A stretch of 26,671 bases of DNA from Candidatus Cloacimonadota bacterium (GCA_028681035.1 JAQUJJ010000041.1:1-26671), one strand, 5' to 3'; counted from the first letter of the stretch, positions 1-9,803 are shown. Translations and numbers: made by a program. Notes: generated by a model from the sequence alone, not told the origin.

Positions 1-1
1 G

Positions 2-1537
2 GATAGAAAACCAGATATCAGGGCAAGTATCAGGTTAGCGCAAACAGGTGACATGGTAGTTATCTGTGGCAAGGGACATGAAAATTATCAGGAAATTGAA
101 GGTGTCCGCTATCCATTTGATGATTTTGAGGTAGCAAAGCAAGCTCTTAGCACTTGGAAACTAGCAAGCGAAAAAAGCGAAGATGAGCTGGTATTGCCTG
201 TGGACATTACAATGCTTGAGCTTCTATGTCAAATAGAGAAACAAGATTATACAGATGGCTACAAGCCACCGAAACACTTTTCGTATATTTCAACAGACTC
301 TCGCCAGATAAAAAAAGGAAGCCTTTTCTTTGCTATTGTTGGTGAACGTTACGACGGACATAGCTACATCCCAGAGGTACTTGCAAATGCAGAAAACTTT
401 GTTGTTTGTGAGAAGGCGCCTTCGCTAGCGGTTTCTTCCTCTAGTTATTACACTGTAGAAAATAGCGTTACCAGCTTAGGTATGTTGTGCCAGAAATACT
501 TACAAATGTTCGCTCCACAAAAGATAGCAATAACTGGGAGTACAGGCAAAACCACTAGCAAAGAACTGATTGCTCAGGTGTTAAACGATCATCTTCCTTG
601 CCTCAAAACCAGGTATAATGAGAATAATCTAATTGGCTTGTGTAAGACAATTCTTAGGGTTATCCCTGCTCACAAATATGCTGTTTTCGAGCTTGGAACC
701 AATCATTTTGGCGAGATAGCGATCCTTGCAGATATTGCATGCCCCGATATAGCTATAGTTCTCAATATTGGCCCTTCACATCTTGAATTTCTAAAAGATG
801 AAGATGGAGTGTATCTCGAAAAGAGTTCTTTGTTTAAACGACCATTAGCTTTGCGATTGTACCCAGGCGATGATCACCGATTTAAAGGTTTTAAATCAGA
901 GGGTGCAAGCATTGGTTATAGTGAAGATTGTGATTACCAAGTTTCTGGTCAATCACTATTATCAGATTCACAGAGTTTTCTTCTAGCAGGGTTTACCTGG
1001 CAGCTACCATATCCAGCCTCTCACTATGCGATCAATGCTGCCTTTGCAATTGTATTAGCATTAAAACTGGGATTAACAAAGGAAGAAATACAGGCATCGC
1101 TGCTAAAGCCAATTAACATAGACATGAGGTTGCAATTATTTCCTCGTGGTAAGGGTACTGTGATTGTAGATTGTTACAATGCTAATCCTTGTTCAATGCA
1201 AAAAGCATTGGAATATTGGCAACAAGTACACCCTGAATATCCTCACATAGCGATTCTTGGTGATATGCTGGAGCTGGGTGAAAACACGGCTATGTATCAT
1301 CAAATGATTGGTGCCATGCTTGCCGAAATGAAGGTTAGCGAGCTATATACCGTGGGTGAATTTGCCAAACTTTACCATGACAGTAGTGATATGGTTCCAA
1401 TGAATTTCGCAACGGTAGAAGATCTAAAAGATAGTGAAAAACTGAATAACTTAGCCGAAGATACGGTAATTCTAGTAAAAGCTTCTCATGGTATGCATTT
1501 GGAGAGGCTTCTATCCACCATTCAAGGAGGGTTGTAG
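2..1537 (+). CDS. murF: MurE (C-terminal end) fused in frame to complete MurF; 5' partial
   Basis: The reading frame is open from base 2, so the true start lies outside the window. The first ~50 codons are the end of MurE (UDP-MurNAc-tripeptide synthetase), with the family motif GKGHENYQ and PFDD at bases ~68-125. With no stop, and after a charged linker of ~20 residues, the frame continues into a whole MurF (UDP-MurNAc-tripeptide:D-Ala-D-Ala ligase). MurF hallmarks are STDSRQIKKGSLFFAI, the P-loop TGSTGKTT (~bases 533-556), NNLIGLCKT, ELGTNHFGEI, YNANPCSM and LGDMLELG. An internal ATG at 212 has no Shine-Dalgarno before it, so a separately started MurF is unlikely. The enzyme adds D-Ala-D-Ala to the cytoplasmic peptidoglycan precursor. 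Its stop overlaps the mraY start by one base. MurE-MurF fusions are known in a few bacteria. Confidence in the MurF assignment is very high; that both halves work as one protein is inferred. Confidence 0.93.
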   Translation, partial: DRKPDIRASIRLAQTGDMVVICGKGHENYQEIEGVRYPFDDFEVAKQALSTWKLASEKSEDELVLPVDITMLELLCQIEKQDYTDGYKPPKHFSYISTDSRQIKKGSLFFAIVGERYDGHSYIPEVLANAENFVVCEKAPSLAVSSSSYYTVENSVTSLGMLCQKYLQMFAPQKIAITGSTGKTTSKELIAQVLNDHLPCLKTRYNENNLIGLCKTILRVIPAHKYAVFELGTNHFGEIAILADIACPDIAIVLNIGPSHLEFLKDEDGVYLEKSSLFKRPLALRLYPGDDHRFKGFKSEGASIGYSEDCDYQVSGQSLLSDSQSFLLAGFTWQLPYPASHYAINAAFAIVLALKLGLTKEEIQASLLKPINIDMRLQLFPRGKGTVIVDCYNANPCSMQKALEYWQQVHPEYPHIAILGDMLELGENTAMYHQMIGAMLAEMKVSELYTVGEFAKLYHDSSDMVPMNFATVEDLKDSEKLNNLAEDTVILVKASHGMHLERLLSTIQGGL

Positions 1538-2640
1538 TGCTTTATCATTTATTGTATCCCCTTGCTAAATACAGCATCATTTTTAACGTTTTCAGATATG
1601 TTACGTTTAGGTCGATTGGAGCGTTTATCACTTCGTTGGTGATAGCTCTAATTGTTGGACCTGCGTTTATCCGTATGTTGAAAAGAAAAGCAGCAGTGGA
1701 AACTATCGACGAAGATTTGCCGGAGAAGCATCGCCTGAAACAAGGAACTCCTACAATGGGTGGGATTATAATTCTGGTTTCCTTGTTAATATCTTCTTTG
1801 CTCTGGAATATGCTAACTAACTCGGCGATAATGATGATGTATTTAACTATCGTGTGGTTGGGAATAGTAGGGTTTATTGATGATTATTTTAAAAACTTCG
1901 TAAAAGCTAAAAAAGGCTTGATTCCGAAATACAAACTGCTGGGGCAAATCTCGGTTGGTTTACTGCTCACCCTCGCGATTTATTACAGTTCTTCAGTTTC
2001 CGATCATATTACGGCACTTCAAATCCCCTTCATAAAGAATACTTACATTGAATTAGGATGGTTGTTCATTCCTTTCGTTGTGTTTCTTATAACTGGGACA
2101 TCAAATGCGGTTAATTTAACTGATGGTTTAGATGGTTTGGCTGCTGGCACGCTTGCCTTTGCCGCACTTGGATTGGGAGTGATGAGTTATCTGAAGGGTA
2201 ATTTTATCTCCGCAAATTACCTAAACTTGGAATACATATATAATGCAGGCGAGTTAACGGTATTCATTAGCGCATTGATAGGGACGTTGATTGGGTTCCT
2301 TTGGTTTAACAGCTATCCTGCCCAGGTATTTATGGGCGACACAGGATCGCTTACCTTGGGTGGTATTCTAGCTGTAATATCGGTCTTGCTTAAAGAACAG
2401 ATATTCTTTATGATCATTGGGCTAATATTTGTTGCAGAAACAGGAAGTGTGATTCTGCAGAGAAGCTGGTTTAAATGGACAAAACGCAAATATGGACAAG
2501 GACGCAGAGTTTTTCTTTGCGCTCCCCTTCATCACCATTATGAACTGAAAGGGATACATGAGACGAAGATTGTGATCCGCTTTTACATTGTGGCTATTCT
2601 ATTGGTTGCTTTGGGTCTCTCTACTTTAAAATTAAGGTAA
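1537..2640 (+). CDS. mraY: MraY, phospho-MurNAc-pentapeptide transferase
   Basis: MraY transfers phospho-MurNAc-pentapeptide to undecaprenyl phosphate, making lipid I in the inner membrane. The 367-residue length and roughly ten hydrophobic segments fit the family. Diagnostic motifs are GTPTMGG (70-76), the catalytic DDYFK (115-119), KYKLLGQ (131-137), NAVNLTDGLDG (190-200), MGDTGSL (266-272) and HHHYELKG (332-339). The start is a GTG at 1537, preceded by a strong AAGGAGG at 1524-1530 and overlapping the murF stop by one base, so the two are translationally coupled. The neighbours (murF upstream, murD downstream) are the standard dcw order. Confidence 0.97.
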   Translation: MLYHLLYPLAKYSIIFNVFRYVTFRSIGAFITSLVIALIVGPAFIRMLKRKAAVETIDEDLPEKHRLKQGTPTMGGIIILVSLLISSLLWNMLTNSAIMMMYLTIVWLGIVGFIDDYFKNFVKAKKGLIPKYKLLGQISVGLLLTLAIYYSSSVSDHITALQIPFIKNTYIELGWLFIPFVVFLITGTSNAVNLTDGLDGLAAGTLAFAALGLGVMSYLKGNFISANYLNLEYIYNAGELTVFISALIGTLIGFLWFNSYPAQVFMGDTGSLTLGGILAVISVLLKEQIFFMIIGLIFVAETGSVILQRSWFKWTKRKYGQGRRVFLCAPLHHHYELKGIHETKIVIRFYIVAILLVALGLSTLKLR

Positions 2641-2654
2641 ATTAAGGATTAACA

Positions 2655-4010
2655 ATGTTTGATACGACCAAGAAATACGGAATACTAGGCATGGCTCGCA
2701 GCGGGATTGCTGCTGCATACAAGATCAAGGAACTGGGAGGAAACGCCTTTCTCAGCGAACTACAATGGAAAGATAAGATTCCAGTTGCCAATCAAATACT
2801 GAAAGATTTCCCCTGTGAATTCGGTGGACATACAAATAAGCTGTTAGATTGCAATTGCTTGATTGTTAGCCCGGGGATCCCGATGAATATACCCATCTTG
2901 ACCAGAGCGAGAGCAAAAGGAATAGAATTGATTAGCGAAATTGAATTTGGCTATCAGATTAAAGCAGCTGATTCTAAGATAATTGCAGTAACTGGATCTA
3001 ATGGTAAGAGTACAACAGCAAGTTTGATTCACCATATTCTGGTACAAATGGGACATAATTCCATTCTTGCTGGCAACATTGGGGATGCATTTTGCAGCTA
3101 TCCTATACACAAATCTGGTATAGAATTTATAGTATTGGAAATTAGTAGTTTCCAGCTTGATCTGATAACTAGTTTCAAGCCAGATGTAGCTGTTTTGTTA
3201 AATATTACTCCAGACCATATGAATCGCTATGATTCTTTTGATGAGTATGCTGCCAGTAAGGCAAGCATATTCAAGCATCAGGATGAAAATGATTGTGCGG
3301 TGCTTTTCTTAGATTCACCCATTGTTGTTAAGTGTACCGCTAAAATTAAAGCACGTAAGCTTATGTTTTCTTTACAAGAGCTTCAACCCAAAGCCTATGC
3401 ATGTTTAAGCGGTAAGTTTATTCGCTTTGGTTTATCCACGATGGTGTCTATCTATGATCTTGGCATAAGAGGTCCACACAATTATGCTAACGCAATGGCA
3501 GCTATGTTGGCTGTGCATGCACTTGTTCCTGATTCTGAAGCTATCGGAGCTGCGGTGAAGGGATTCAAACCTTTAACCCACAGGCTCGAGTATGTTGGCA
3601 GCGTTAAGGGTGTGTCATTTTACAACGATTCCAAGGCTACTAATACAGATTCTGTCCGTAGTGCGCTTTTCAGTTTTGAGCGTCCTATCAGAATTATAGT
3701 GGGCGGTTCAGATAAGGGAGAAGATTTCAGTATTCTCACCGAAGATTTGCAACAAAAAGCCCAGAAGGTTTACATTACTGGCGGCACACAAGATCAAATG
3801 CGTCAAGCATGGTTGGGGAAAATACCTCTCGTATGTATTGATGACTTTGAAACATGTATAAAAACTGCTTTTGAAGAATCGCTTGCAGGAGATGTGATAG
3901 TTCTTTCACCAGCATGTGCCAGCTTCGACCATTTTCATAATTTCGAACATCGTGGCGAAGTATTTAAACAAATAGTCGAAGCTATAATAGAAGAGAATGA
4001 AAAGAAATAG
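2655..4010 (+). CDS. murD: MurD, UDP-MurNAc-L-Ala:D-Glu ligase
   Basis: MurD adds D-glutamate to UDP-MurNAc-L-alanine using ATP in the cytoplasm. The 451-aa protein has an N-terminal Rossmann-like UDP-binding region (GILGMARSGIAA, 9-20), the Mur ligase P-loop TGSNGKST (113-120) and a central-domain EISSFQLD / NITPDHMNRY pair. The C-terminal domain shows THRLEYVG, YNDSKATN and the late SPACASFDHFHNFEHRG, which is typical of MurD. The start at 2655 follows an AAGGAT purine stretch and lies 14 bases after the mraY stop. The 3' end overlaps ftsW by 14 bases. Confidence 0.96.
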   Translation: MFDTTKKYGILGMARSGIAAAYKIKELGGNAFLSELQWKDKIPVANQILKDFPCEFGGHTNKLLDCNCLIVSPGIPMNIPILTRARAKGIELISEIEFGYQIKAADSKIIAVTGSNGKSTTASLIHHILVQMGHNSILAGNIGDAFCSYPIHKSGIEFIVLEISSFQLDLITSFKPDVAVLLNITPDHMNRYDSFDEYAASKASIFKHQDENDCAVLFLDSPIVVKCTAKIKARKLMFSLQELQPKAYACLSGKFIRFGLSTMVSIYDLGIRGPHNYANAMAAMLAVHALVPDSEAIGAAVKGFKPLTHRLEYVGSVKGVSFYNDSKATNTDSVRSALFSFERPIRIIVGGSDKGEDFSILTEDLQQKAQKVYITGGTQDQMRQAWLGKIPLVCIDDFETCIKTAFEESLAGDVIVLSPACASFDHFHNFEHRGEVFKQIVEAIIEENEKK

Positions 4011-5136
4011 AACCCAACGGTATATTGTAAGTTTCGATAAAGTAATCTTACTTTCGTACGTGCTTCTATGCATTGTGGGGCTTATAGTCATGCTCGATAT
4101 CTCATCAGTACAAAGCTCAATGATGTATTTTTATCGTCAGATTCTATTTTTAGCAGTATCCATGATCGTTGCAGTTGTTATTCTCTACGCATTTGATTTG
4201 GAGAAAACCCGAGTTTTGGCTCCATATATGGTTTATCTAACGTTAATCTTGCTAATCATTGTGTTGTTTAAGGGAAGCACTATCAAAGGTGCAACACGCC
4301 AGATAAGCCTCGGTTTTATTAGTTTTCAACCAAGTTTTCTTGCCCGAGTTGTCCTCGTATTCTATTTTGCACACATACTGGATAAGAGGCACGAGGAATT
4401 GTTAGCTGCAACTCCTATTAAATTCTTAACAGATTTTGCACCATTGATCACTCTCACCGGATTTACTTTCTTGCTGATAATATTGGAACGTCATCTCAGC
4501 ACTTTAATTATCGGGGGAGCTACCCTTTATGGTATGTTGGTGTATGCTGGCACTAAAAAGCGGGTGCTCCTATTAATTGCATTAATTGGGATACTGGGAG
4601 CAGTAGCTATTCTAACTCATGGTGCAGATTATCGAAAAGCGAGGCTTACGACATATAAAAAGTACAGTCTATTCTTTAAGGATAGGAATACTGCCAAAGC
4701 TGATGATAGTGATTATCAAGTAAAGGAAAGCTTAACTGCTTTAACAAGTGGGGGATTGATAGGAACCGGTATTGCGAGAGGAAGAGCAAAGCATTATTTC
4801 CTGCCTGAAGCCAGGACGGATTACATTTTCACAATTATTGCCGAGGAGTTTGGGTTTTTGGGAGCAATATTCGTTTTCGGTTTACACTGCTTACTATTTT
4901 TTAGGTCTTTTCGCATGGCTAATTCCCAAGAAAGCAGGTATTTAAAGTTTTTAGGTGTAGGTTTGGCTATGAACATCTTCTTTAATGTGCTCGTAAACAC
5001 AGGAGTTTCGATGTCCATTCTGCCTCCAACTGGGAACACATTACCCTTTATCAGTTATGGTGGCTCTGCATTATTGATAGATTCTGCCTCTTTGGGAGTA
5101 ATTCTCAATATCAGTGCTGTACGGAGGATAGTATGA
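3997..5136 (+). CDS. ftsW: FtsW, septal peptidoglycan glycosyltransferase (SEDS family)
   Basis: FtsW is a polytopic SEDS protein that polymerises lipid II at the division site with a partner class B PBP. The 379-aa product has about ten hydrophobic helices, an ARGRAKHYFLPEARTDYIF loop and the SEDS signature PPTGNTLPFISYGGSALL near residues 343-360. It is assigned as FtsW rather than RodA because of its place between murD and murG. The start codon lies inside the last codons of murD (14-base overlap), preceded by a purine-rich AGAAGAGA. The end overlaps murG by ATGA. Confidence 0.93.
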   Translation: MKRNRTQRYIVSFDKVILLSYVLLCIVGLIVMLDISSVQSSMMYFYRQILFLAVSMIVAVVILYAFDLEKTRVLAPYMVYLTLILLIIVLFKGSTIKGATRQISLGFISFQPSFLARVVLVFYFAHILDKRHEELLAATPIKFLTDFAPLITLTGFTFLLIILERHLSTLIIGGATLYGMLVYAGTKKRVLLLIALIGILGAVAILTHGADYRKARLTTYKKYSLFFKDRNTAKADDSDYQVKESLTALTSGGLIGTGIARGRAKHYFLPEARTDYIFTIIAEEFGFLGAIFVFGLHCLLFFRSFRMANSQESRYLKFLGVGLAMNIFFNVLVNTGVSMSILPPTGNTLPFISYGGSALLIDSASLGVILNISAVRRIV

Positions 5137-6206
5137 AGATAGCTTTTGGTGGAGGAGGAACCGGGGGACACATTGTTCCTGCACTTGCGATAGCGGAATG
5201 TTTGAAACAGTTAGGGCATGAAGCTTTGTTTATTGGAAATAGAAATAGCATCGAAGAACGTTTAGTTCGAGCTGAAAACTATCAATTTCAAGCTATCAAA
5301 GTTCAAAAGTTATATCGTAGTTTTAGCTTTCGAAATCTGCTTTTCCCATTTTACCTTGTTGGCAGCATTATTAGCTCTTGTAGAATTCTTAAGCATGAGA
5401 ATCCTGATGCTGTGTTTGTAACGGGTGGTTTTGTTGCAGGACCTGTTGCGCTATCGGCTATAATACTCCGAATTCCTGTATATGGTCATGAGAGCAACAG
5501 TTATCCCGGCTTGGTTACCCGAACTCTGGCAAAATACTTCAGGCATATCTACATATCATTTGAATCAAGCAGAAAGTATCTTCCGCAAGCCAAGCTATCA
5601 AACTTCGGAATCCCACTAAAGAGTGGTTCGGAATCTTCATTTTTAGCAGAGTCAATTGGTCTAGTGGCAGATAAACCGATAATTATTGTAAGCGGAGGCA
5701 GCCAGGGTTCTCTTGCAATAAACAATGCGATAGAAAGCATTATCCCAGATTTGATCAACAAGGGTTATCAGCTAATATGGCAAACTGGTAGGACAACATA
5801 TAATAAGTTTGCGGATAAATTCAAGCCGTTCTCTGGTCTTTATCTTTTCGACTTTTCACCAGATTACATAAACATGTTGAGTGTTGCCAAGTTGGCTATT
5901 ACACGTGCTGGGGCGATGACAATTGCAGAATTGGAAGAGAACCGCGTGCCATCAATTCTCATTCCTCTTCCTAGTGCGGCAGAAAACCATCAGTACTTTA
6001 ATGCACTGGAACAGCAAGAGAAGGGAGTATCATTATTGCTGGAGCAATTCAAGCTAACTCCTGAAACTCTAATTAATGCCATCGAAATAGTTGTAAGCAA
6101 TGTAAGCGAATATAAGGCTAAGCTCGAGGGATTACCCCAAAATCAAGCTACTCAAAAAATAACGAATGACCTGCTGATTCATCTAGTGAAGAGTGGGAAT
6201 AAATGA
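5133..6206 (+). CDS. murG: MurG, UDP-GlcNAc:lipid I GlcNAc transferase
   Basis: MurG adds GlcNAc to lipid I on the cytoplasmic membrane face, giving lipid II. This is a 357-aa GT-B enzyme. The N-terminal glycine loop is GGGGTGGHIVPAL (6-18), followed by FVTGGFVAGP (95-104), GHESNSYPG (118-126, in place of the commoner HEQN version) and GGSQGS (188-193). The donor-site region RAGAMTIAELEENRVPSI (258-275) and the ENHQYFNA segment (284-291) are also present. It shares ATGA with the ftsW stop, so translation is coupled. A 77-base gap follows before murC. Confidence 0.96.
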   Translation: MKIAFGGGGTGGHIVPALAIAECLKQLGHEALFIGNRNSIEERLVRAENYQFQAIKVQKLYRSFSFRNLLFPFYLVGSIISSCRILKHENPDAVFVTGGFVAGPVALSAIILRIPVYGHESNSYPGLVTRTLAKYFRHIYISFESSRKYLPQAKLSNFGIPLKSGSESSFLAESIGLVADKPIIIVSGGSQGSLAINNAIESIIPDLINKGYQLIWQTGRTTYNKFADKFKPFSGLYLFDFSPDYINMLSVAKLAITRAGAMTIAELEENRVPSILIPLPSAAENHQYFNALEQQEKGVSLLLEQFKLTPETLINAIEIVVSNVSEYKAKLEGLPQNQATQKITNDLLIHLVKSGNK

Positions 6207-6283
6207 TGCTAATCATAAATATCAAACCCATGCTCAATAACATGAATCAAACAAACAGAATTATGCAATCAAAGGAGTATTAG

Positions 6284-7702
6284 ATGCTCGGTAGAACAAA
6301 AAAAATACACTTCATTGGAATCGGTGGTATAGGAATGAGTGGGATTGCCGAATTCTTACACAATCAGGGCTTGGATATCACTGGCTCTGATATGAAAAAA
6401 ACGGATATTACCGCCCATTTGGAGAGCTTGGGAATCAGGATTGATGAAGGGCATAACCCCTTGTTTATTGGTGAAGCAGATGTTGTGGTAAAGTCCAGTG
6501 CAGTTAAGGACGATAATCCTGAAATCGTAGCGGCAAAATCCTTAAGGATACCTGTTATCAGGCGAGCAGAAATGTTGGCTGAGATAACCCGTATGAGTTT
6601 CAGTATCGGGATTTCAGGTACACATGGGAAAACAACAACAACCTCCATGGCGGGATTAGTATTGGAAAGTGCCGGATTAGACCCCACGATCATTGTAGGT
6701 GGAAAAGTTAAAAACTTTGGCAGCAACAACGTTATGGGTAGTGGAAAATACATTGTTGTGGAAGCCGATGAATATGATCACTCTTTTCTATCGCTTACAC
6801 CATGCATTGCTGGAATCACAAATGTGGATGAAGACCATTTGGATTGTTACCGGAATTTGGATGATATAAAAAGCTCATTCATAGAGTATGCCAATAAGGT
6901 GCCATTCTTCGGCAGCGTAATTGCATGTTTAGACGATCCAGGTGTACAAGATATATTGCCTTCTATCAATAAGAAGGTAGTTACCTATGGTTTCTCCAGA
7001 CAGGCTGATGTGCAAGCTCGTGACATTAAAATGAAGGATTTCGTGGCATCATACGATCTTAGTTTTAAAACCTACAAACTTGGGCGTATTACCATGAATG
7101 TAACAGGTAAACATAACATCCAAAACTCTCTGCTGGCAGCTACGATAGGTCTGGAACTTGATATACCCTTCAAAGCGATTCAGGAAGGACTGGCGAAATA
7201 TAGTGGGGTGTATAGACGTTTCGATTTGAAGGGTGAGGAAGCAGGGATAACAGTTTATGATGATTATGCGCATCATCCTACAGAAATCAAAGCAACACTG
7301 GAAGGGTTTAAGGATAGTGCCAAACGCAGAATCGTAGCTTTGTTCCAACCACATTTGTATTCGCGAACCCGTGATATGTATATTCAATTCGGAAAGGCAT
7401 TCTTTTCGTGCGATTGCCTTATTATGGCACCGATCTATCCAGCAAGAGAGTTGCCAATTCCCGGTGTAAATGCCAAAATGATTACCGATGCCGCCATTCA
7501 ATCTGGTCATAACAACGTACATCTTATCGAAGAAAATGCTCAAATTGTACCCAATACTTTAGCTTTATTAAAGGAAGGAGATGTCCTAATCACGATGGGT
7601 GCCGGGAACATATGGCAGTATGGAGAAGAAATATTAGCGCAATTGAAAATAAACGTTGACACAAAGCATAACGTCAAAAATCTTAGTAACTTAAATGCTT
7701 AA
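6284..7702 (+). CDS. murC: MurC, UDP-MurNAc:L-alanine ligase
   Basis: MurC catalyses the first amino-acid addition to UDP-MurNAc. The 472-aa protein begins with the Rossmann-type FIGIGGIGMSGIAE (10-23). It has the P-loop SGTHGKTTTTSM (111-122) with the MurC-type histidine, VVEADEYDHSFL, NVDEDHLDCY and the diagnostic DDYAHHPTEIKATL. The late GAGNIW is also typical. The start is set by AAAGGAG about 7 bases before ATG 6284. The 77-base gap after murG has no clear promoter or terminator. A 56-base gap leads to ftsQ, with no murB or ddl in between. Confidence 0.97.
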   Translation: MLGRTKKIHFIGIGGIGMSGIAEFLHNQGLDITGSDMKKTDITAHLESLGIRIDEGHNPLFIGEADVVVKSSAVKDDNPEIVAAKSLRIPVIRRAEMLAEITRMSFSIGISGTHGKTTTTSMAGLVLESAGLDPTIIVGGKVKNFGSNNVMGSGKYIVVEADEYDHSFLSLTPCIAGITNVDEDHLDCYRNLDDIKSSFIEYANKVPFFGSVIACLDDPGVQDILPSINKKVVTYGFSRQADVQARDIKMKDFVASYDLSFKTYKLGRITMNVTGKHNIQNSLLAATIGLELDIPFKAIQEGLAKYSGVYRRFDLKGEEAGITVYDDYAHHPTEIKATLEGFKDSAKRRIVALFQPHLYSRTRDMYIQFGKAFFSCDCLIMAPIYPARELPIPGVNAKMITDAAIQSGHNNVHLIEENAQIVPNTLALLKEGDVLITMGAGNIWQYGEEILAQLKINVDTKHNVKNLSNLNA

Positions 7703-7758
7703 CCTTCATTTTCTAAAAGTGATAGTCACTAAGCTAAAGAGTTTAACTGCAAGGAGCT

Positions 7759-8526
7759 ATGGAAAAGAGTAACAATGCCCGAAAACGCCGAGGCAATAGC
7801 AGGTATTACCTGTTCTTCTTTGTCTCACTACTTGGAGTAGTGAGCTTGGGCTTTGGTGCGTGGTTTGCCCTTACCAACTTAAATATCTTTCAATTAAAGA
7901 ATATTCGCTTTACAGGCAACACTGCGATTCCTGATAGCCTTCTTCAAAAAGCCACAAATCATTACATTGGCATGAATCTCATTTCCATATCATCTTCAGA
8001 TGTGAAACGCGACCTCAATCGTTTTTCCCGAGTTAAAGAAATCAAATTACGCAAGAAGTTGTTGCACACTTTGGATGTTTCAGTAATAGAACGGAAAGGA
8101 ATCATCTATGTGAAGAGTTATCAGGGCGACCTGTTTCCGATAGACGCTGAGGGCACCATCCTAGCAAAGTACTCAACAATATATTCTGAAGATATCCCGA
8201 TATTTAGTACATATTACAATGGATCTCAGTTAAAAGCTGGTATCAAGCTAAAGAAACCGGATTTAACACGCATTATTAATCTACATCAGCGCATAACCAA
8301 GGAAGCACCAGATTTCCTTCCATTTATATCAGAATACTATCTTATTGATAATACGATCAATATAGTGGATGCAAAGCATGGTACCAGAATTATTCCTTCG
8401 GAAGACGATCTTATAAACCAGTTGGGTCGATATCTTTTTGTCCAGGACAATGGCAACATTGATCGTCGTAGTGTCGTTGACCTACGTTTTAAGAATCAAG
8501 TAGTAGTTAAGGCGGGAAACAAATGA
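7759..8526 (+). CDS. ftsQ: FtsQ/DivIB-type division protein with POTRA domain
   Basis: FtsQ is a bitopic membrane protein that links FtsB/FtsL to the divisome. The 255-aa sequence has a basic cytoplasmic tail (KRRGNSR), one membrane helix at about residues 16-38, then a POTRA domain (about 43-112) beginning FQLKNIRFTGNTAIP and ending in the SVIERKGI stretch usual for FtsQ. The rest resembles the FtsQ beta domain. Sequence conservation in this family is weak, so the call relies on the POTRA signature plus position between murC and ftsA. AAGGAGC precedes the ATG. The stop overlaps ftsA by ATGA. Confidence 0.88.
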   Translation: MEKSNNARKRRGNSRYYLFFFVSLLGVVSLGFGAWFALTNLNIFQLKNIRFTGNTAIPDSLLQKATNHYIGMNLISISSSDVKRDLNRFSRVKEIKLRKKLLHTLDVSVIERKGIIYVKSYQGDLFPIDAEGTILAKYSTIYSEDIPIFSTYYNGSQLKAGIKLKKPDLTRIINLHQRITKEAPDFLPFISEYYLIDNTINIVDAKHGTRIIPSEDDLINQLGRYLFVQDNGNIDRRSVVDLRFKNQVVVKAGNK

Positions 8527-9794
8527 AAAACAATATTATAACTGCTTTGGATATCGGTTCTTCCTTTGTTCGGGCGATAATTGCCAAGGAAGTTGGTGGT
8601 GGTCGGTTAGAGATTATGGGTATCGGCGAATCCACATCAGAAGGCATCGAACGAGGCATCGTAAAAGATATACAAGCTCTCTCAACTACCGTAGCAAAAG
8701 CATTAAATGATGCAGAGAAAGCAGCCAATACCTCAGCTCAGAACATCCATGCTAATATTACTGGAGAGCACATAAAAACCCATATTGGCGACGGCAGGAT
8801 ATCTATCCCAACCGAAACTCCAAATGAACCAGGAGAGATTACTCTCGACCATATGGAGCAAGTGATAAATGATGCGAAAAATAGTGTTAAGATTCAGAAA
8901 GGTTTCGAGCGGTTTCGGATTTTGCATGGCATACCACACAACTTTGTGATTGATAATCAGGATGATATCCACAACCCGATTAACATGAGCGGTTTTCATC
9001 TAATAGCCAAAGTATATGCCATTTTATCTGAGCTTACTCCCTTACGCAATCTTAGCAAATGTATTGAACTTGCAGGCTATTCTATTGAGCCGGAGAACTT
9101 TATCTTGAATCACATAGCCGTCTCAGAAGCGGTTTTAAACGAAGATGAACGGCGTCTTGGTGCCATTGTTTTGGATATTGGGGGTGGAACCTGTGATCTG
9201 GCTATATTTAGCCGTGGTTCTCTCGAGAAGATTATGGTAATCCCTATGGCGGGTAAGAACATTACCGAAGACCTTGCTATTGGTTTAAAAACAACGATTG
9301 ACAATGCTGAATACATAAAGCTTGAATACGGTAATGCACTAGCAAGTAGTGTTGATCAATCCTTGGAGATAGATGTTGAAGGCATCAGCGGACGCATCGG
9401 CAGCAGGAAAACACAGTATCTGGTAAGCAATGTAATCCAGCATCGTGTGGAAGAAATGCTTTCTATATGTTACAACAAAGCAAAGGACTTCTACACTCCG
9501 GAATTGGTCACGGCGGGAATCGTGCTTTGTGGAGGGACTGCAAACCTTAACAATATCGACACAGTTCTTTCTGAAGCGTTTAACCTGCATGTAAAAATAG
9601 CGACACCTGACCTTTCACGCTTAAATGGTATGATAAGTCGCTTGGAAGACCCCGCTTATGCCACCGCAATTGGTATTTTATATCACGCTGCTGGGCAGGA
9701 CAGTGAACCAAGCGTTAAAAGCTTCAATTTAACAAATCTCAAATCCAGCAAATTCGCAGAAAAGTTTAAGAAAATATTAAAGGACTTTACCTAA
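8523..9794 (+). CDS. ftsA: FtsA, actin-like division protein
   Basis: FtsA is the actin-fold protein that tethers FtsZ filaments to the membrane. The 423-aa protein has the phosphate-1 loop ALDIGSSFVRAII near its start. It has the FtsA-specific 1C region (SAQNIHANITGEHI onward), phosphate-2 VLDIGGGTCDLAIF (~residue 216) and the adenosine motif GIVLCGGTANL (~337). The C-terminus (about 407-422, KSSKFAEKFKKILKDF) is a short amphipathic lysine/phenylalanine-rich helix matching the membrane-targeting segment of the family. It is coupled to ftsQ by a 4-base overlap and followed 9 bases later by ftsZ. Confidence 0.96.
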   Translation: MKNNIITALDIGSSFVRAIIAKEVGGGRLEIMGIGESTSEGIERGIVKDIQALSTTVAKALNDAEKAANTSAQNIHANITGEHIKTHIGDGRISIPTETPNEPGEITLDHMEQVINDAKNSVKIQKGFERFRILHGIPHNFVIDNQDDIHNPINMSGFHLIAKVYAILSELTPLRNLSKCIELAGYSIEPENFILNHIAVSEAVLNEDERRLGAIVLDIGGGTCDLAIFSRGSLEKIMVIPMAGKNITEDLAIGLKTTIDNAEYIKLEYGNALASSVDQSLEIDVEGISGRIGSRKTQYLVSNVIQHRVEEMLSICYNKAKDFYTPELVTAGIVLCGGTANLNNIDTVLSEAFNLHVKIATPDLSRLNGMISRLEDPAYATAIGILYHAAGQDSEPSVKSFNLTNLKSSKFAEKFKKILKDFT

Positions 9795-9803
9795 GGGGGA
9801 ATA

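Noticed and set aside
7049..7543. 164-residue open frame on the minus strand inside murC
   Set aside because: It is antisense to a conserved Mur ligase and its composition reflects the complementary codons.
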